Source of the DNA: Pseudomonadota bacterium
Lineage (GTDB): Bacteria; Desulfobacterota; Desulfarculia; Desulfarculales; Desulfarculaceae
Assembly: GCA_018902755.1 (NCBI GenBank)
Contig: JAHIQI010000051.1
Location: forward strand, 38,477-102,476
Reading direction: 5' to 3'
DNA length: 64,000 bases
In this document: positions 60,158 to 64,000 of the stretch, piece by piece
How the letters are laid out: each line of letters begins with the position of its first letter
Numbering within the stretch: the first letter of the stretch is position 1
Program-made: the position numbers and the translations under genes
Notes under the pieces: model-generated
Seen by the model: the letters and a program-made list of their open reading frames with translations, nothing else
The model's database searches: none
What the model was told of the DNA's origin: nothing

Positions 60158-61069
60158 ATGAGCAACTCCAACCCAAGCACCCTTAGCGTATCTTCGGCGG
60201 CAGCGGTCCCCCCCTCGGGGGGGGCGGCCGCCAAAAAGCGGGCCATGCTCAAGGCGGTGGACCCCGGCCCGGCGCGCTCCGCGGCGGGCAGCCTGGGGCA
60301 AAGGGTGGGCGGCAACTGGATGGTCCTGAGCCTGTTCTGCCTGCTGCTGTTCCTGGCCCTGTGGCAGCGCTACAGCACCGTGGGCAACGAGAAGTTCCCC
60401 AGCCCGGTGGTGGTGGCCGAGCACGCTTGGTACTTCCTGTCCGATCCCTTTTACGACAACGGCCCCAACGACCAGGGCATCGGCTATCTGGTGGGCTTCA
60501 GCCTGGGCCGCCTGGCCGTGGGCTTCTTGGCCGGCTCGGTGGTGGCGGTGTTCCTGGGGGTGGTCCTGGGGCTAAACCGCACCCTGTTCAAGGCCCTCAA
60601 CCCCTACATCCAGGTGCTCAGGGCCATCTCGCCCATCGCCTGGATGCCGCTGCTGCTCTACACCGTGCAAAACAGCGGCTGGACCGCCCTGCTGGTGGTG
60701 TTCATGGCCAGCATGTGGCCCACTTTGGCCAACACCGCCTTTGGCGTGAACAACATCAAGAAGGAATACCTGAACGTGGCGGCCATCCTGCAGATGCCCA
60801 CCCTGGCCAAGGTGTTCAGGGTGATCCTGCCGGGGGCCGGGCCGGCCATCGTGGCGGGCCTGCGCATCTCCATGGGCAGCGCCTGGGTGGCCATCGTGCC
60901 CGCCGAGGCCCTGCTGGGCTCCTTGGGCCTGGGCTACTTCGTGTGGAACGAATGGAACAACCTGGGCATCGCCAACGTCATCTTCGCCATCCTGCTCATC
61001 GGCGCGGTGGGGGTGATGCTGGATATGCTCTTCAACCGCCTGGCCAAGTCCCTGGCCTACACCGACTAG
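60158..61069 (+). CDS. cynB: Cyanate-type ABC transporter permease (NrtB/SsuC family)
   Basis: 303 aa from ATG 60158 (AGGTGA 7 bp ahead; GTG 60149 is a less likely alternative). A polar N-terminal 55 residues precede six helices. The binding-protein-dependent transport motif is in AAILQMPTLAKVFRVILPGAGPAIVAGLRI and GSAWVAIVPAEALLG is the loop contacting the ATPase. It belongs with CynA and CynD. Confidence 0.93.
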   Translation: MSNSNPSTLSVSSAAAVPPSGGAAAKKRAMLKAVDPGPARSAAGSLGQRVGGNWMVLSLFCLLLFLALWQRYSTVGNEKFPSPVVVAEHAWYFLSDPFYDNGPNDQGIGYLVGFSLGRLAVGFLAGSVVAVFLGVVLGLNRTLFKALNPYIQVLRAISPIAWMPLLLYTVQNSGWTALLVVFMASMWPTLANTAFGVNNIKKEYLNVAAILQMPTLAKVFRVILPGAGPAIVAGLRISMGSAWVAIVPAEALLGSLGLGYFVWNEWNNLGIANVIFAILLIGAVGVMLDMLFNRLAKSLAYTD

Positions 61070-61080
61070 GAGGTAGGGCC

Positions 61081-61869
61081 GTGAAAATGCCACTGCTGAA
61101 AGTAGAAGGAGTCTCCAAGTACTTCCAGGACCCGCGCAGCAAGAACGAGTTCTGCGTGTTCTCCGACCTGTCGCTGAGCGTCAAGGAAAAGGAGTTCGTG
61201 GCCGTGTTGGGCCACTCGGGCTGCGGCAAGTCCACCCTGCTCAACATCATCGCGGGCATAGAGAAATCCAACGGCGGTGTGGTGTTCCTGGACGGCAGGC
61301 AGACGGTGAAGCCGGGCCTGGACCGCATGGTGGTGTTCCAGAACTTCGCCCTGATGCCCTGGCTCAGCGTGCAGGGCAACATCAGGCTGGCGGTCAAGGC
61401 CGCCTACCCCGAATGGGACAAGGCGGCCATAAACCGGCGGGTGGAAAAGTACGTGGAGATGGTGAACCTGACCGAGGCGCGCAACAAGAAACCAGCCGAG
61501 CTCAGCGGCGGCATGCGCCAGAGGGTGGGCCTGGCCCGGGCCTTTTCGGTGAACCCGCGCATCATGCTCCTGGACGAGCCCTTCGCCCAGATCGACGCCC
61601 TGACCAGGGGAGTGATCCAGCAGGAGCTGGTGCGCATGTGGGAGGACACCGGCATCACCATCTTCATGGTCACCCACGACGTGGACGAGGCCATCCTGCT
61701 CTCGGACCGCGTATTGCTCATGACTCCCGGCCCGGGCGCCACCCTGGCCGAGGAGATAACCATCCCCTTCTCCCGGCCCCGCACCCGCGACCGGCTGGTG
61801 GAAGACCCGGCTTTCTTCAAGCTTCGCGACCGTATCGTGGCTTTCCTTGGTCATCGCCAAGCGGCGTGA
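61081..61869 (+). CDS. cynD: Cyanate-type ABC transporter ATPase (NrtD/CynD family)
   Basis: 262 aa from GTG 61081, six bases after AGGAGGT. Walker A is GHSGCGKST, the Q-loop VFQNFALMPWLS, the signature LSGGMRQRVGLARAF, Walker B IMLLDEPFAQID and the H-loop FMVTHDVDEA. VFQNFALMPWL and the C-terminal RPRTRDRLVEDP are typical of NrtD/SsuB/TauB subunits. A terminator follows. Confidence 0.95.
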   Translation: MKMPLLKVEGVSKYFQDPRSKNEFCVFSDLSLSVKEKEFVAVLGHSGCGKSTLLNIIAGIEKSNGGVVFLDGRQTVKPGLDRMVVFQNFALMPWLSVQGNIRLAVKAAYPEWDKAAINRRVEKYVEMVNLTEARNKKPAELSGGMRQRVGLARAFSVNPRIMLLDEPFAQIDALTRGVIQQELVRMWEDTGITIFMVTHDVDEAILLSDRVLLMTPGPGATLAEEITIPFSRPRTRDRLVEDPAFFKLRDRIVAFLGHRQAA

Positions 61870-61891
61870 CCATTTTCCCTCCTGATGCCGT

Positions 61892-61920
61892 GCCGGGGCC
61901 GTTGTGGCCCCGGCCCTTTT
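61892..61920 (+). terminator. Rho-independent terminator after the cyn operon
   Basis: GCCGGGGCC-GTTGT-GGCCCCGGC stem (9 bp, perfect) then CCTTTT, 22 bp past the cynD stop. Confidence 0.85.
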
Positions 61921-61975
61921 AGCTCCAGCCCAGCCCAGCCAAGCCCTTTCCCAGGCGTTAAATTTCCCTCGGGGC

Positions 61976-61995
61976 TTGACCTCTCCTATAATATT
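61976..61995 (+). promoter_or_regulatory. Possible promoter before the Fsr-like gene
   Basis: TTGACC (61976-61981) and TATAAT (61988-61993) are both near-consensus, but the spacing (6 bp) is far too short for one sigma-70 promoter; the TATAAT may pair with another -35. Confidence 0.3.
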
Positions 61996-62054
61996 CAAAC
62001 AAGTTTTGTTTTAAGCGGCCGCCGGCCGTTCGCAACAACAGTGGAACATCGCAC

Positions 62055-63230
62055 ATGGACGCCAAAGCACTAGGACTTTTGATACTGGCCCACCTGGTCA
62101 CCGACACCACCACCGGGGCCCTGCCCGCCTTTCTGCCTATCTTGAAGCAGGTCCACGCCCTCACCTACGCCCAGGCCGGGGCCCTCATCATGGTGATGAA
62201 CCTCACCTCCTCGGTGATCCAGCCCTTGTTCGGCGACCTCACCGACCGCCTCAGCCTGCGCTGGCTGGTGCCGGTTGGGGTGGCAGTGTCCGGGCTCAGC
62301 TTCGGGCTCGTCGGCCTCTGCCCAAACTACGTGGCCCTCATAGTCGTGGTGGTCTTCTCCGGCCTGGGAGTGGCCAGCTTCCATCCCGAGGCCTTCAAGG
62401 GGGTGCTGGGCTCCGCCGGTTCGCGCAAGGTGGTGGGGGTGAGCTGGTTCATGGTGGGGGGCAACGCGGGCCTGGCCCTGGGCCCGGTGATGATCATGGC
62501 CTTCTACGCCTGGGGCGGGATGACCGGCACCCTGCTGTTCGCGGTGCCCGGCGTGGCCATGGCCGGTCTCATCCTGGCCTACTGGCGTCACCTTACCCGC
62601 AAAAACGGCAAGCAGGCCCACGAAAAAAGCCAGGCCGAGCGCAAGCCGCTCAGGGGCCGCCTGAAGCCCCTGGCCATCCTCATGGGCGCGGTGACCCTCC
62701 GGGCCTGGGTGCACACCGGCATCGCAGCCTTCATACCCTTTTATTACGTCAGCGTGCTGCACGGCGACGCGGTCACCGGCGGTTCGCTGCTCACCGTCTT
62801 TCTCACCGCCGGGGTGGTGGGCACCGTGGTCGGGGCGCCCCTGGCCGAAAAGGTTGGCCCCAAGCGCTTCTTCGTGGTGAGCATCGCCGTCATCACCCCC
62901 CTGATGGTCTGGTTGCAGGTATTGCAGCCGGGCCTGTGGCTCTACATCGTGCTGGCCCTGGTGGGCGCGGTGCTCTTGTCCACCTGGTCGGTGGTCATCG
63001 TCATGGGCCAGCAGCTTCTGCCCGACCGGGCGGGCACCGTCTCGGGCATGCTGGTGGGCTTCGCCATGGGCCTGGGCGGCATCGGAGCCACCCTCATGGG
63101 AGTGGTGGCCGACCATTGGGGCGTGGCCACGGTGATGCAGATCGTCACCGTGCTTCCCCTGCTCAGCGCGGTGGTGGCCCTGTTCATCCCCGCGGGCAGC
63201 CGGGACTACGCCAAGGCGGCCCAGGCCTAG
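62055..63230 (+). CDS. MFS transporter, fosmidomycin-resistance (Fsr)-like
   Basis: 391 aa, 12 helices. HLVTDTTTGALPAFLPILK is the Fsr-type first helix, GDLTDRLSLRWLVPVG is motif A, and ASFHPEAFKG matches the family's conserved 'FHPEA' after helix 4. Efflux of an unknown compound. It stands alone between two terminators, with an AT-rich spacer (CTTGACC, then TATAATATTC near 61989) upstream as a likely promoter. Confidence 0.9.
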   Translation: MDAKALGLLILAHLVTDTTTGALPAFLPILKQVHALTYAQAGALIMVMNLTSSVIQPLFGDLTDRLSLRWLVPVGVAVSGLSFGLVGLCPNYVALIVVVVFSGLGVASFHPEAFKGVLGSAGSRKVVGVSWFMVGGNAGLALGPVMIMAFYAWGGMTGTLLFAVPGVAMAGLILAYWRHLTRKNGKQAHEKSQAERKPLRGRLKPLAILMGAVTLRAWVHTGIAAFIPFYYVSVLHGDAVTGGSLLTVFLTAGVVGTVVGAPLAEKVGPKRFFVVSIAVITPLMVWLQVLQPGLWLYIVLALVGAVLLSTWSVVIVMGQQLLPDRAGTVSGMLVGFAMGLGGIGATLMGVVADHWGVATVMQIVTVLPLLSAVVALFIPAGSRDYAKAAQA

Positions 63231-63366
63231 GCCCCTGGCGGCGGCCCAACCCCGGAGACCACTAGGCAAATAACTCTGGCCATTGGGACCAAATAGTGGC
63301 AAAAAATTAAATAGGCGGAGCCTCACGGCCCAGGCAGTCCCTAATCAAGCTGAAGAGGAAGCGATC

Positions 63367-63852
63367 ATGCAAGCCGATAAAATTGAAATTAAAAAGGTGA
63401 TGGCCGCCATCGATCTTTCCAAGTACTCCGAGGACACCTTTTTGCACGCCCTCACCCTGGCGCGGGCCTTGAAGGCGGAGCTTATCTTGGTCAACGTCAT
63501 CAACACCCGCTATCTGGACTCCCTGGAGCAATACGGTGGGGCGGGCCTCGGACTGGACCGCAACGAGATCGTCCAACGCACCATCAGCGACCGCAAGGAG
63601 TTGATCGAAAAGGATTACATCTCGCGGACCCAGGGTGTGGACACCCAGCTCCTTTTCAAAGAGGGCCTGCCCTGGGAGGAGATCATCCACGCGGTCAAGG
63701 ATACCGGCACGGACATGCTGGTGGTGGGCAGCAAGGGCCGCGGCGACGTGGCCGGGGTGCTCTTCGGCAGCGCGGCGGAAAAGCTGCAACGCCACGCCCC
63801 CTGCCCGGTCTTGACCGTGCGCGGCCCGGAGCACATGCGCGCCGCCAAGTAG
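63367..63852 (+). CDS. Universal stress protein, UspA family
   Basis: 161 aa from ATG 63367 behind AGAGGAAG; the upstream frame is not used. VMAAIDLSKYSEDTFLHALTLA is the N-terminal strand-helix and the ATP-binding motif G-x2-G-x9-G-S is in VVGSKGRGDVAGVLFGSAAEKL. Single-domain ATP-binding Usp type, associated with stress or energy limitation. A strong terminator follows. Confidence 0.94.
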   Translation: MQADKIEIKKVMAAIDLSKYSEDTFLHALTLARALKAELILVNVINTRYLDSLEQYGGAGLGLDRNEIVQRTISDRKELIEKDYISRTQGVDTQLLFKEGLPWEEIIHAVKDTGTDMLVVGSKGRGDVAGVLFGSAAEKLQRHAPCPVLTVRGPEHMRAAK

Positions 63853-63882
63853 GCCCCGCCCAAATAGGAATCGACATCGCCC

Positions 63883-63916
63883 ACGCCCCGGCCCATTGTG
63901 GCCGGGGCGTTTTTTT
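63883..63916 (+). terminator. Rho-independent terminator after the universal stress gene
   Basis: ACGCCCCGGCC-CATTGT-GGCCGGGGCGT (11-bp perfect stem) then TTTTTTT. Confidence 0.96.
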
Positions 63917-64000
63917 GCGCCCTCTGGGGCAAAAATTTTTCCCAGCCCCCCGGCCCTCCGCATAAAAAAGTTACACCCCCCGAACCAGCCCCCCGGCCCC
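63917..64000. other. Right-edge spacer
   Basis: Non-coding sequence after the terminator; nothing recognised before the window ends. Confidence 0.4.

Noticed and set aside
61976..61993. TTGACC and TATAAT before the Fsr-like gene as one promoter
   Set aside because: Only 6 bp separate the two hexamers, far from the 16-18 bp needed.

Overview
The window is a gene-dense, G+C-rich stretch of a bacterial chromosome. It has short spacers, many overlapping stop/start pairs and frequent GTG and TTG starts backed by good Shine-Dalgarno sequences. Three DsrE-family sulfur-relay proteins, a CCG-type (HdrD-like) iron-sulfur protein paired with an MvhD-like subunit, a HesB/IscA-like protein and many PAS sensor kinases point to an anaerobic sulfur-metabolising member of the Desulfobacterota (former Deltaproteobacteria), perhaps near Desulfarculales. 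That placement is inference from gene content and composition; no rRNA, tRNA or phylogenetic marker search was possible. No prophage, insertion sequence, CRISPR array or tRNA was recognised.

Layout. 1-3792: KtrB/TrkH (cut by the left edge) with KtrA, an MFS exporter and an uncharacterised membrane protein. 4080-7653: gatB, mtnA, ilvE, closed by a clear terminator. 8143-13116: a DUF3795 protein, engB with an aminotransferase, hisI-hisG, rlmN. 13237-19547: a DsrE protein, a UPF0178 protein, a HAD phosphatase, and a hybrid histidine kinase downstream of a periplasmic binding protein. 19784-22122: two GT4 glycosyltransferases. 22125-27672: a secreted protein carrying the remnant of a DNA glycosylase gene, rpiA, a TlpA-like protein and small envelope genes. 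27917-30836: a LolD/FtsX/DUF2318 ABC cluster. 30925-39561: DUF2064, ppsR, lipoproteins, HIT, a five-PAS kinase, an M20 peptidase and a GNAT protein. 39833-47191: a K+ channel, two exported thioredoxins behind a FadL porin, DsrE plus ArsR, a selenocysteine DsbA-like protein, an AbiE-like regulator/nucleotidyltransferase pair, a LUD protein and another DsrE. 47472-53691: a Gly-rich protein, a YHS protein, lgt, a kinase with a response regulator, a HesB-like protein and the HdrD/MvhD pair. 53995-63852: MFS, upp-uraA, the cyanate cluster cynS-cynABD, an Fsr-like MFS and a universal stress protein.

The strongest unusual signals are these. (1) An in-frame UGA replaces the first Cys of the CPWC motif in a DsbA/FrnE-like protein, so it is almost certainly a selenoprotein. 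(2) An in-frame UAG lies just before the Tat motif of the cyanate-transporter binding protein, inside an otherwise intact operon. (3) Four copies of a structured ~120-bp repeat, all in one orientation, sit directly after the stop codon of minus-strand genes and show compensatory changes in their stems. (4) gatB holds a sharply bounded AT-rich patch of about 280 bp, which looks like a recombination tract. Also notable are a frameshifted AbiEii-like gene behind a perfect 25-bp palindrome and a truncated endonuclease-V-like gene fused in frame to a secreted protein.

The genes suggest a cell that handles sulfur and thiol redox chemistry (DsrE proteins, thioredoxins, Sec-DsbA, Hdr-type iron-sulfur proteins), senses its environment with many PAS kinases, and can import and break down cyanate as a nitrogen source.
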